From positions 1-64,000 of the forward strand of contig JALNZV010000007.1 in the NCBI GenBank assembly GCA_023229175.1: a DNA stretch of 64,000 nt, in the 5' to 3' direction. This stretch comes from Tissierellaceae bacterium (GTDB lineage: Bacteria; Bacillota; Clostridia; Tissierellales; Tissierellaceae). A program made the position numbers and the translations under genes. Under the pieces are notes generated by a model, which saw only the letters and a program-made list of their open reading frames with translations, searched no databases and had not been told where the DNA came from. Below, piece by piece: positions 25,862-34,143 of the stretch. Every line of letters starts with the position of its first letter. Position 1 is the first letter of the stretch.

Positions 25862-26465
25862 ACTTAGGCTCATAGGATTGACAGGAGGTATTGCCACAGG
25901 CAAATCAACTGTATCAAACATGCTTATTGACAAAGGGTATGCAGTAATAGATTCAGACAAAATATCCAGGGAAGTAGTAGAACCTCAAAAACCAGCTTAT
26001 AATAAGATAACTCAGGAATTCGGAAAAAGTATAATAAACGAGGATAAAACAATAAACAGAAAAGCATTGGGGAAGCTGATATTTAACGATGACCAAGCTA
26101 GAAAAAAACTAAATTCAATCATACATCCCTATATACTGAATCAAACCTTAAAAATCATAGGAGATTTATCTAAATCAAATGATATAATATTTCTAGATAT
26201 TCCACTATTATTTGAAGAATACCAATTATTCACAGAATACGGTATTGAATTTGATGAAATATGGCTGATTTACACCACAAGAAATACGCAAATAAAAAGG
26301 CTTATGGATAGAGATAAAATAAGCAAAGAAGAAGCTTTAAAAAAGATAGCAGCACAAATAGATATAAATGAGAAGAAGACAAGATCTTCCAAGATTATCG
26401 ATAATGGGGGAGATTTAAGAGAATTAAAATTAAAGATTGAAAAAGCATTAAATGAAATAATCTAA
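25848..26465 (+). CDS. coaE: dephospho-CoA kinase
   Basis: A 205-residue kinase catalysing the last step of coenzyme A synthesis. The P-loop is LTGGIATGKST, followed by DSDKISREVV and FLDIPLLFE typical of CoaE. The start at 25848 overlaps the last 14 bases of polA, with a ribosome binding site (GAGGTTGGTGAT) inside polA. The polA-coaE order is common in Firmicutes and suggests translational coupling. Confidence 0.93.
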   Translation: MKRNKLRLIGLTGGIATGKSTVSNMLIDKGYAVIDSDKISREVVEPQKPAYNKITQEFGKSIINEDKTINRKALGKLIFNDDQARKKLNSIIHPYILNQTLKIIGDLSKSNDIIFLDIPLLFEEYQLFTEYGIEFDEIWLIYTTRNTQIKRLMDRDKISKEEALKKIAAQIDINEKKTRSSKIIDNGGDLRELKLKIEKALNEII

Positions 26466-26484
26466 ATCTTGGAGGGGTAGCTCG

Positions 26485-27132
26485 TTGTTAAGACCAATAA
26501 GATTAATAAAAAAAATAATAACATCAATTGTAGTCATAGTTTTTATACTTTTCGTAGGGCTATTTTATATAACGACAAAATACCCCTTGATATACGAAGA
26601 ATCTATAGAAAAATACTCTGCAGAATACAATATTGACTTCTATCTAATAGCATCTATTATCAACGTAGAGAGTAAATACGACAAGAATGCAGTATCAAAA
26701 AAAGGTGCCAGAGGTTTAATGCAGATAAGCTCTCAAACTGGACAATGGGCCAGTGAAGTATTGTCAATAGAAGATTATGATGACGACACGCTTTTTAATC
26801 CAGAAACTAATATAAAGATTGGAGCATGGTATTTAGACACGTTAATGGGTGAATTCGACAGCAGATTTGACTTAGTGTTGGCAGCTTATAATGCTGGCAG
26901 CGGAAACGTGAGTAAATGGCTATGTCAAAGAGAATACTCAGAGGATGGAGTAAACCTTACAAATATACCCTTTAAAGAAACAGAAGATTATTTAAAAAGA
27001 GTAAAACAAAATTATAAGGTTTATAGTAAGATATATGGAAATATAAAAAGCGGAAGAAAAACAGACTCCTTTTATATTAATTTATTACATAATATTAGAA
27101 GGACCATAAAATCATTTATAGGGATTATATAG
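26485..27132 (+). CDS. lytic transglycosylase (SLT family), membrane-anchored
   Basis: A 215-residue murein hydrolase. An N-terminal membrane segment (residues ~10-32) is followed by an SLT domain. The catalytic glutamate lies in INVESKYD, then GARGLMQI, a second conserved patch NIKIGAWYL and AAYNAGSGNV. The start is TTG after TTGGAGGGGTAGCTCG. It cleaves peptidoglycan glycan strands. It sits 19 bases after coaE, so it is probably part of the same transcript (polA-coaE-slt). Confidence 0.92.
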   Translation: MLRPIRLIKKIITSIVVIVFILFVGLFYITTKYPLIYEESIEKYSAEYNIDFYLIASIINVESKYDKNAVSKKGARGLMQISSQTGQWASEVLSIEDYDDDTLFNPETNIKIGAWYLDTLMGEFDSRFDLVLAAYNAGSGNVSKWLCQREYSEDGVNLTNIPFKETEDYLKRVKQNYKVYSKIYGNIKSGRKTDSFYINLLHNIRRTIKSFIGII

Positions 27133-27143
27133 GGAGGACAAAG

Positions 27144-28886
27144 ATGAAACTAACAAAGTATATAGCAATCACAATAATAGCACTGATGATTTTGGCTGTC
27201 CTTAGCGGCTGTCAAATACAAGATGAGAATTTGGATATGGAAGATAATATAGAAGACGACATAGAAGCCATAGTAGAGTACACGCCTGAGTTTGGAGGAC
27301 AAATAGTTGTACCGCTGACTAATTTTGATACTTTAAATCCTCTAATGACAGAAAATAGCAGCTACTATTTTTTTAGCAAGCTAATTTTCGAAGGTCTATT
27401 TGAGTTTGACGAAGATTTAAATATCAAAACGCAACTGGCAAAGTCCTATAGCATAAAAGACCATGGCAGAACAATAGAAATTGAGCTAATGGACGAAATA
27501 TATTGGCATGATGGTGAAAAATTAACACCAGAAGATGTCCAATTTACAATTAACACCATTAAATACGCAGATATAGACAGCACCTACAATCAAATGTTCT
27601 CCAAGGCATTGGGATCTTTCAGTCCAAGCGATTTACGCAGGATAATCGATATTAAGATTATAGAGGATATGACCTTCGAGATTACATTTGACAGGGCCTT
27701 TAACAATAATTTAGAAGTATTGACATTCCCCATAATTCCTAAGCATCTTTTTGAAACTACAAAAGGTGGAAACAAGGATTACGCCAGTGCATTGGAGGTC
27801 AACAATTATACACCCATAGGCACAGGGCCATTTGTATTCCAATCATATGAAAAGATGAAGCAAATAACCTTAATTGCAAACGATAATTATAGGAGAAGCA
27901 GGCCCTATATCGACAATATAACAGGAAAGGTATTAGAGAATGAAGAAGATATACTAACAGCATTTGAAACAGGGCAAATAAATATGGCAACAACCATAGG
28001 AGTAGACTGGGACAAGTATAAGCAAAACAATAGAATAAAAACATACGAATTTGTTTCAAACAACTATGAATTCTTAGGGTTCAACTTTAAAAATGAAGTT
28101 TTCTCCGAAGAAAATGGAAATAACCTGAGAAAGGCAATGGTTTATGGAATAGATAGACAATCCATTATCCAAAATCTATACCTTGGCCACGGCACTCAAA
28201 TAGATGTGCCGATACATCCAGACTCATGGTTATTGTCATCAAAGTCCAATACATATGGATATAATTTGGAATTGGCAAAAAGTGAAATTATGAAATTGGG
28301 TTTTGAAGATACAGATGGAGACGGAATCTTAGAGGATCAAGAAGGAAATAAACTTTCATTTAGACTGCTGACCAATTCTTATAATTTAATGAGAATGAAA
28401 ACAGCAGAATTAATTAAGAACGACCTTGCAAAATTGGGAATTGAAATAACGATTTTTCCGGAAGGGAAAAGAAGCGATGAGCTGACAGCAGAAGATATAG
28501 AAGAACAATGGAAAGAAGTGAATGATGTTTTAATATCAGGAGACTATGACATAGCCCTTTTAGGCTGGCAAATATCAGTTATTCCCGATTTGTCCTTTGC
28601 ATTTCACAGCTCGCAAATAGGATATAATACCAATTTCATAAATTACTCCAGCGAAAATATGAACCAATTATTAGAAAAGGCATTTTTGGATGGAAATAGA
28701 GGAAACAAGGTAAAAGCATATGACAAAATACAGGAGTTAATAGTAGACGAGCTCCCATATATAAGTTTATTTTTTAAAAACAAGGCTTTACTATTAGATA
28801 AAAAAATTGTAGGGGATTTGGAACCAACATTTTTCAATCCATATAAGGGCATAGAAAATGTATTTATACCGAAAGACCTGCAGTAA
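27144..28886 (+). CDS. peptide/solute-binding lipoprotein (ABC family 5)
   Basis: A 580-residue extracellular binding protein of the OppA/DppA family. The signal peptide ends with a lipobox (AVLSGC, cysteine near residue 23). It is followed by the family segments DTLNPLMTENSSYYF, HDGEKLTPEDVQF and GTGPFVFQSYE. No permease or ATPase genes are adjacent, so it either works with a transporter elsewhere or acts as a stand-alone sensor. It lies 12 bases after the transglycosylase gene in the same direction. Confidence 0.88.
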   Translation: MKLTKYIAITIIALMILAVLSGCQIQDENLDMEDNIEDDIEAIVEYTPEFGGQIVVPLTNFDTLNPLMTENSSYYFFSKLIFEGLFEFDEDLNIKTQLAKSYSIKDHGRTIEIELMDEIYWHDGEKLTPEDVQFTINTIKYADIDSTYNQMFSKALGSFSPSDLRRIIDIKIIEDMTFEITFDRAFNNNLEVLTFPIIPKHLFETTKGGNKDYASALEVNNYTPIGTGPFVFQSYEKMKQITLIANDNYRRSRPYIDNITGKVLENEEDILTAFETGQINMATTIGVDWDKYKQNNRIKTYEFVSNNYEFLGFNFKNEVFSEENGNNLRKAMVYGIDRQSIIQNLYLGHGTQIDVPIHPDSWLLSSKSNTYGYNLELAKSEIMKLGFEDTDGDGILEDQEGNKLSFRLLTNSYNLMRMKTAELIKNDLAKLGIEITIFPEGKRSDELTAEDIEEQWKEVNDVLISGDYDIALLGWQISVIPDLSFAFHSSQIGYNTNFINYSSENMNQLLEKAFLDGNRGNKVKAYDKIQELIVDELPYISLFFKNKALLLDKKIVGDLEPTFFNPYKGIENVFIPKDLQ

Positions 28887-28904
28887 TTTAGAATTAAAGA
28901 TTTG

Positions 28905-28933
28905 TTGAAAAAAAGATGAAAATATAGTAAAAT
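28905..28933 (+). promoter_or_regulatory. possible tRNA-Leu promoter
   Basis: TTGAAA (28905-28910) and TAAAAT (28928-28933) with a 17-base spacer, about 50 bases upstream of the tRNA-Leu gene. The match is moderate. Confidence 0.4.
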
Positions 28934-28946
28934 AATATAGTAAGAC

Positions 28947-28973
28947 ATGGACTACAATGAAATTGTAGTCCAT
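28947..28973 (+). other. 12-bp hairpin before tRNA-Leu
   Basis: Arms ATGGACTACAAT and ATTGTAGTCCAT around GAA. No T tract follows. It may stabilise the 3' end of the solute-binding gene message or sit in the tRNA leader. Confidence 0.4.
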
Positions 28974-28983
28974 AATTAAATAA

Positions 28984-29066
<83 letters not shown>

Positions 29067-29071
29067 TTGAT

Positions 29072-29103
29072 AAAAACACTCCATATAATATGGAGTGTTT
29101 TTT
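29072..29103 (+). terminator. terminator after tRNA-Leu
   Basis: Arms AAAAACACTCCATA and TATGGAGTGTTTTT around TAA, ending in a T run. Confidence 0.85.
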
Positions 29104-29138
29104 ATATAAAAAATTTTAAATAATGGCAATTTTGTATA

Positions 29139-29167
29139 TTGATTACAATACCTAGGTATGCTATAAT
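29139..29167 (+). promoter_or_regulatory. promoter of the rhodanese-cytochrome operon
   Basis: TTGATT (29139-29144) and TATAAT (29162-29167) with an exact 17-base spacer, 56 bases before the rhodanese start. A palindrome fills most of the spacer (see the next feature). Confidence 0.7.
29148..29159 (+). promoter_or_regulatory. palindromic operator candidate ATACCTAGGTAT
   Basis: A perfect 12-base palindrome between the -35 and -10 boxes, ideally placed for a dimeric repressor or a DNA-distorting activator. The regulator is not in the immediate neighbourhood. Confidence 0.5.
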
Positions 29168-29222
29168 AATAACAAAGCTACTAGTTAGTTTAATATCAAT
29201 CAAAACAAGGGGGAAGAAATCA

Positions 29223-30170
29223 ATGAAGATGAAGAGGTTTTTAAGTATTTTGTTAGCATTGTTACTATCTCTAAGTATTTTGAGTGGCTGTGCAAAGCAA
29301 GAGGCACCGCCAGTAGTCGACGACGATGCATCACAGACCCAAGTTAAAGATACGACACAAGTCGACGCTCAAGAACCTTTAGACCCTGCAGCAGTCATAC
29401 TTGAGCACACAACTACTTATCTAAACAACATACCAGAAAACAGCAACATGATACCTGCTAAAGAAGCAATGGAACGAATTGAAGAAAATCCAGACGCATT
29501 GTTTATTGTTGACATGAGAGCTAAGGAAGATTATGACAAAGGCCACTTACCAGGTGCAGTAAACATTCCTTTTGCTCAAATGGGTAAAAACTTAGACAGA
29601 CTTCCTACAAACAAACAAATAATCATGTATTGCTACTCAGGACAGAATTCAGGTCTAGGGGTATCTACAGTAAAACTCTTGGGATTTAATGTAATTTCTT
29701 TCCAAGGCGGCATGAACTTCGGTTGGAATACATTAGAATTGGGAGAAGATACCCTAGAAACAACAGAAAATGCACTACCAGATGCAAAAACGCCAGATTT
29801 ATCGGAAGAAGAACAAATAGTATGGGATGCAGTAGCAAAATTCTTTGACGAAGGAAAAACCTACATGGAAGCAGCAGCAGATGTAAGCGAAATATTAGAA
29901 GAAAATCCAGATGCTGTCTTTGTAGTAGACCTTAGATCAGGAGAAGACTTTGCCAAGGGTCACATAGAAGGAGCGACAAACATTGCATTTAAAGAGGTAG
30001 GAAAAAATCTAGATAAAATACCTAAAAACAGACCAGTTTATCTAGCTTGCTACTCTGGCCAAACAGCAGCGCAAATAATGACAATGCTTAGGCTAAATGG
30101 ATACAATGCTTCAATAATCACAAGAGGCATGGCAGGCTGGGCTGGGGCAGAATTACCAGTCGTAGAATAA
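29223..30170 (+). CDS. double-rhodanese lipoprotein
   Basis: A 315-residue exported protein. Residues 1-22 are a signal peptide with lipobox LSGC (lipid-anchored Cys23), followed by an acidic linker. Two rhodanese domains follow, each with a catalytic cysteine in a CYSGQ loop: Cys137 (MYCYSGQN) and Cys276 (LACYSGQT). Each also has the upstream VDMRAKEDYDKGHLPGA-like motif. Both sites look intact. Rhodaneses transfer or bind sulfane sulfur (or selenium/tellurium species). The location outside the membrane, directly before a multiheme cytochrome, suggests a role in extracellular chalcogen chemistry. The start follows AAGGGGGAAG. Confidence 0.88.
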   Translation: MKMKRFLSILLALLLSLSILSGCAKQEAPPVVDDDASQTQVKDTTQVDAQEPLDPAAVILEHTTTYLNNIPENSNMIPAKEAMERIEENPDALFIVDMRAKEDYDKGHLPGAVNIPFAQMGKNLDRLPTNKQIIMYCYSGQNSGLGVSTVKLLGFNVISFQGGMNFGWNTLELGEDTLETTENALPDAKTPDLSEEEQIVWDAVAKFFDEGKTYMEAAADVSEILEENPDAVFVVDLRSGEDFAKGHIEGATNIAFKEVGKNLDKIPKNRPVYLACYSGQTAAQIMTMLRLNGYNASIITRGMAGWAGAELPVVE

Positions 30171-30175
30171 AAAGA

Positions 30176-30195
30176 TTGGGGGCTAAGGCCCCCAA
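30176..30195 (+). other. GC-rich hairpin between rhodanese and cytochrome genes
   Basis: Arms TTGGGGGC and GCCCCCAA around TAAG. It has no T tract, so it is unlikely to be a full terminator. It may protect the upstream message end or lower readthrough, allowing more lipoprotein than cytochrome. Confidence 0.5.
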
Positions 30196-30234
30196 AATAG
30201 AATGCTTCTGAGAAAAATATTCGGAGGTGAGATT

Positions 30235-31563
30235 ATGAAAGAAAAATTCTACCAAAAAGCAATATTTGGTGCCGCAATCCTAATAGCATTATCAGTAGTT
30301 ATTTTGTTTACCTATCAATTAACAAACAAATCAGAACATATTGCTAAGAAACTAACAACTCCCGTGGCTATCGAGCCAATAGATAGTAGCAACTGTATAG
30401 CTTGTCATACAAGCGAATCCATTATAGGTTCAGTAATAATAGAGTCAGATGAAGGCCATGGAGGAGAAGGAGGTTGAGGCGTAGCAGGACCACAGCTGGA
30501 AGCTGTAGACATGTACTTAGTATCAAAAGATTTTTTAGAGACTTCACACGGACAATTAGGTTGTATCAATTGCCACTCAGGTGAAAACTTACCAACTCAA
30601 GAGCAAGCACACGCCACTATGAATCCATACCCATCAGAAGATAACGACGGAGTCTGTGCTCAATGTCACGTAGGCGTAACTGAGACATATGCCAGTTCCA
30701 TACACTACAATTTACATGGAATGGAAAATGGATTGATGTCATTTGCAAGCACGGATTCAATGCCAGATTCACCGGCCCATGCAGAAGTATTTGACAAAAA
30801 CTGTATGAGCTGTCATGCAACCTGCGGCGAATGCCATGTCAGTAGACCAAGTAATTATACTGGAGGATTAATAAATCAACACGAATTCTTTAAGACACCT
30901 CCAATGGAAGAAACTTGCTACGGGTGCCACGGTGCCAGAACTGCAGGGGAATTCATGGGAGAAGTAGGATTTTCTGGGGATGTCCATTTCGAATTAGGAA
31001 TGGATTGTATGGATTGTCACAATATAGATAATTTTCACGGCACAGGAGAAGTTGGGGAGAGAATGTGGGATGAAGCATTGCCATCATGTCTTGATTGTCA
31101 TGAAGAGGAAATGTCGGGCAATTCCCAAATCGAAGCCCACAACGCCCATGGGGATATGTTATCATGCCAAGTATGTCATGCCCAAGCAAATAACAATTGC
31201 TTCGAATGTCATGTCACATATAACGAAGACAAATCTGCATTAAAGAGTGCCTCAGACAGTAAACTGATGTTTAGAATAGGACTAAATCCAAACCCAACAG
31301 AGGAAAGACCATATAAATACGTAACTTTAAGACATATACCTACTGCTGCCAACTCCTTTGACACAGTAGAACCAAATATGCTCCCAAACTTTGACAACAT
31401 AAACAATTGGAAATATTCTCCAACACATAATATCCAAAGGAGCACATTCCAAAATGAGTCTTGTGAATCATGTCATGACAACGACAAACTCTTCTTAAGA
31501 GAAGAGGACATAATAGAGTCCGACAGCAAAGAAAACTTAAGACTAATAGTTCCAAGACCATAG
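30235..31563 (+). CDS. selenocysteine-containing 11-heme cytochrome c (in-frame TGA)
   Basis: Read through the in-frame TGA at 30475, this encodes a 442-residue protein with an N-terminal membrane anchor (residues ~9-29) and eleven CxxCH heme sites. The first cysteines are at residues 54, 110, 141, 190, 197, 228, 258, 285, 311, 322 and 410. The TGA is codon 81, in a glycine-rich segment GGEGG-U-GVAGP between hemes 1 and 2. The frame is open on both sides: heme 1 and the anchor lie before the TGA, ten hemes after it. A SECIS-like hairpin follows at 30492-30506. The start at 30235 follows CGGAGGTGAGATT. The product should face outward and carry electrons. Without selenocysteine insertion only an 80-residue one-heme peptide would result. 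Confidence 0.82.
30475..30477 (+). other. in-frame TGA, probable selenocysteine codon (Sec81)
   Basis: The TGA interrupts an otherwise continuous cytochrome frame with no alternative start or ribosome binding site for the downstream part. The first downstream ATG (30511) has no Shine-Dalgarno and would give a cytochrome with no signal sequence. Confidence 0.8.
30492..30506 (+). promoter_or_regulatory. SECIS-like hairpin of the cytochrome
   Basis: A perfect 6-bp stem ACAGCT/AGCTGT with apical loop GGA. The loop lies 21-23 bases after the TGA, within the distance known for bacterial SECIS elements, and has the apical G such elements need for SelB binding. Confidence 0.65.
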
Positions 31564-31571
31564 AGAATATG

Positions 31572-31605
31572 AAAACTAAAAGGGGAATTTTCCCCTTTTA
31601 GTTTT
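31572..31605 (+). terminator. hairpin between cytochrome and resB
   Basis: Arms AAAACTAAAAGGGG and CCCCTTTTAGTTTT. The T tract is part of the stem. It probably gives partial termination between the structural genes and the assembly genes. Confidence 0.65.
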
Positions 31606-31631
31606 ACAAAAGATAAATAGGAGAGATTAAT

Positions 31632-32891
31632 ATGATCAAAAAAATAGGAAGATTTTTAATAAGCTTTCGCTTTGCAATCGTATTATTTATAGCTATAGCT
31701 ACATATTCTATAATTGGAACAGTTATACCTCAGGGAGTTGCACCTGAATTTTACATGGAGAAGTACAAAAGCTTTGGCAATATTATGATGATTTTGCAAT
31801 TTAACAAAGTCTATAGTTCCTTTATTTATCGGGGATTGTTATTGTTTTTTCTAGTAAATCTAACAGGCTGCACCATAGATTTATTGCCATCGCAAATGAG
31901 GAGAATAAAGGACGACTATTTTCCATCACCAAGAAAAGATTCGGAAAACTTGTGGGACCACAAGAAAGACATAGAGTTATTTAAATTACAACTATTAAAA
32001 AAGAGATTTAAAATTTACGATACAGAAAAGGGATTTAAGGCGGCAAAAAATCGGATAGGCGTACTTGGGCCAACAGTTACCCACCTAGGTATTATTGTAA
32101 TTATTTTGGGAAGCTTTTTAGGAAACTTATTCGCCTATGAAGGATTTGTAAATTTAATGCCTGGTGAGACTAAGACATTTATGGAGCAAGGATTTTCCAT
32201 AGAACTGGAAGACTTTTATTTAGGTTTCAGGGAAGACGGTTCTACAGAACAGTACTATAGCGATTTAAAGGTGTTTGAAAATGGGAAACATAAAGATTCC
32301 AAAAAAATTTGGGTAAACAATCCCCTAGACTATAAAGGCCTTAGCATATATCAATCCAGCTTTGGGTGGGTAAGCAATTTAAGCATCAAGGATAGTCAAG
32401 GAGATATTTTAAATCAAAGCATATTAAAAAACAATGAACAATACTTTTACCAACCAAAACATTTAACAGTATATTTATATGGCTATTATCCAGATTTTAG
32501 CATAGATCAAATGGGACAACCCATGACCCTTAGCCAAGAAGTCAAACACCCCCATTATGCAGTAGTGTTGTATGAGTTTGGTAACTACATTGATTCCTAT
32601 ATAACAGAACCTGGACAGGCCATAAAATATGAAGATATCGAAATAACTTTTGAGGACTCTTTTCTCTATACGGGCCTTATATATAGGAAGGACTTTGGAT
32701 ATTACTTTGTATTAATAGGGGTACTATTTTTATTTATAGGGCTATTAATGTCATTTTACTATTATCCAAAATTCTTAGTAGTAGAAGAAAACTCCATATT
32801 GCCAATAACAAGACAAAATATATGGGGATTTACATTGCAGATGAAAAAGATATTACAAGCAAATGATGAATCGGAAAAGGAGGAAGTATAA
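31632..32891 (+). CDS. resB: ResB-type system II cytochrome c biogenesis protein
   Basis: A 419-residue membrane protein with segments near residues 12-35, 65-85 and 140-165 and one near the C-terminus (~365-385). A large extracytoplasmic domain lies between the third and fourth. The N-terminal FLISFRFAIVLFIAIATYSIIGTVIPQG pattern (shown in part) and the later LSIYQSSFGW motif are typical of ResB/Ccs1. With CcsA it exports heme and presents apocytochrome cysteines for ligation. It overlaps ccsA by one base. It serves the cytochrome just upstream. Confidence 0.92.
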   Translation: MIKKIGRFLISFRFAIVLFIAIATYSIIGTVIPQGVAPEFYMEKYKSFGNIMMILQFNKVYSSFIYRGLLLFFLVNLTGCTIDLLPSQMRRIKDDYFPSPRKDSENLWDHKKDIELFKLQLLKKRFKIYDTEKGFKAAKNRIGVLGPTVTHLGIIVIILGSFLGNLFAYEGFVNLMPGETKTFMEQGFSIELEDFYLGFREDGSTEQYYSDLKVFENGKHKDSKKIWVNNPLDYKGLSIYQSSFGWVSNLSIKDSQGDILNQSILKNNEQYFYQPKHLTVYLYGYYPDFSIDQMGQPMTLSQEVKHPHYAVVLYEFGNYIDSYITEPGQAIKYEDIEITFEDSFLYTGLIYRKDFGYYFVLIGVLFLFIGLLMSFYYYPKFLVVEENSILPITRQNIWGFTLQMKKILQANDESEKEEV

Positions 32892-33712
32892 TGGATATTA
32901 TATACTTTGAAGAGTTGTTTTTCACTTTATCATTTATTATATATATAATAGCTTCTTTAGGATTTTTTATATTTTTAGTATCATCGAAAGATAGTGTTGG
33001 CAAATTTGCAGTTACAGTATCATTGGCGGGATTTATTGTACACACAGCAGCCATGGTCCTTAGAATAATAGAATCTGGAAGACTCCCATTTAGCAATCAA
33101 TTTGAATTTGCCAATAGCTTTACCTGGGGAATAGTGCTTTGTTATTTAGCGATACATTTTATTTATAAATTCACAGCAGTAGGTACTTTTGTAATGCCCC
33201 TGGCATTTTTAATGATGGGATATGCATCTATGCTTCCAAAGACAATAAAACCTTTAATGCCGGCACTTCAGAGCAGGTGGCTTTCCATACACGTAGGTAC
33301 TGCCATTATATCCTACGGTTCATTTGCAGTAGCGGCAGGCCTATCAGTCATGTACTTAATCTATGAAAGAAATAAGGGAAAAGGAACCAAAAAATCCCAT
33401 TTACCAGATGCGGAAATCTGCGATTACTTGAGCTATAGAGTGACTGCCTTTGGATACCTGATGCTTACATTAGTCATAGTCACAGGTGCAATATGGGCCA
33501 AAAGAGCCTGGTCAAGGTATTGGGGATGGGACCCTAAAGAAACATGGTCATTGATTACTTGGATTATATATTCTACCTATTTGCACTTGAGATTTAATAG
33601 GGGTTGGAAAGGCAAAACAGCTGCATGGTTTTCAGTAATAGGTTTTATATGTGTAATATTTACGTTTGTAGGGGTGAATGTATTACTGGCAGGTCTCCAT
33701 AGCTACAGATAA
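32891..33712 (+). CDS. ccsA: CcsA/ResC-type cytochrome c heme ligase subunit
   Basis: A 273-residue membrane protein with about eight segments and the tryptophan-rich heme-binding WWD region (SRYWGWDPKETWSLITW). It also has histidines in conserved-looking places (for example LSIHVGTAIISYG). It works with ResB to attach heme to CxxCH motifs outside the membrane. The start overlaps the resB stop. The thiol-reducing component (CcdA/ResA) is not in the window. Confidence 0.93.
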   Translation: MDIIYFEELFFTLSFIIYIIASLGFFIFLVSSKDSVGKFAVTVSLAGFIVHTAAMVLRIIESGRLPFSNQFEFANSFTWGIVLCYLAIHFIYKFTAVGTFVMPLAFLMMGYASMLPKTIKPLMPALQSRWLSIHVGTAIISYGSFAVAAGLSVMYLIYERNKGKGTKKSHLPDAEICDYLSYRVTAFGYLMLTLVIVTGAIWAKRAWSRYWGWDPKETWSLITWIIYSTYLHLRFNRGWKGKTAAWFSVIGFICVIFTFVGVNVLLAGLHSYR

Positions 33713-34143
33713 TCACATTAAGATATTAAATATTCTTAATAAATCATAGAATGCGTAAAATAATCACAAAGTCGTTAATTTGTAAACGAAATAAAAACTT
33801 TGTTAAATGATTAAAAAACTACCAACAGAGATAATTTCAGATAAAAGAACATGTTTATGAGTAATCGTTCATATTCATGTTCTTTGACTGTGTATAATAG
33901 GTTAAAATTTTGTAATTATGCAAATTTGTATAATTTTTAATACAAAATTAATACAATATTTACAAATATAAATTGGAATAATATTTAAACTGCAAATAAT
34001 TGTATAAAAAATGACATTCTTTTACAGGGTCTAATTTATGTACATTATAATTGTTTAATGTTATAATATATTAGAATTATTTAAGCATATAATATGTTTA
34101 ATTATTTTGCGATTTATTAAAACACAATAGAGAGGTGGAAAGA
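33713..34143. other. AT-rich gap before rnfC
   Basis: About 430 bases with no credible gene. A hairpin with arms AAAGAACATG and CATGTTCTTT (33844-33885) may end the ccsA message. Several TATAAT-like elements lie around 33890-34090, but none has a convincing -35 partner, so I do not name an rnf promoter. Confidence 0.5.

Noticed and set aside
30511..31563. Cytochrome as a separate gene starting at ATG 30511
   Set aside because: No ribosome binding site, no signal peptide, and the frame is continuous with an anchored N-terminus through a TGA followed by a SECIS-like hairpin.
33713..34143. Riboswitch upstream of rnfC
   Set aside because: The gap is AT-rich with one modest hairpin and no terminator or conserved-looking aptamer near the rnfC start.
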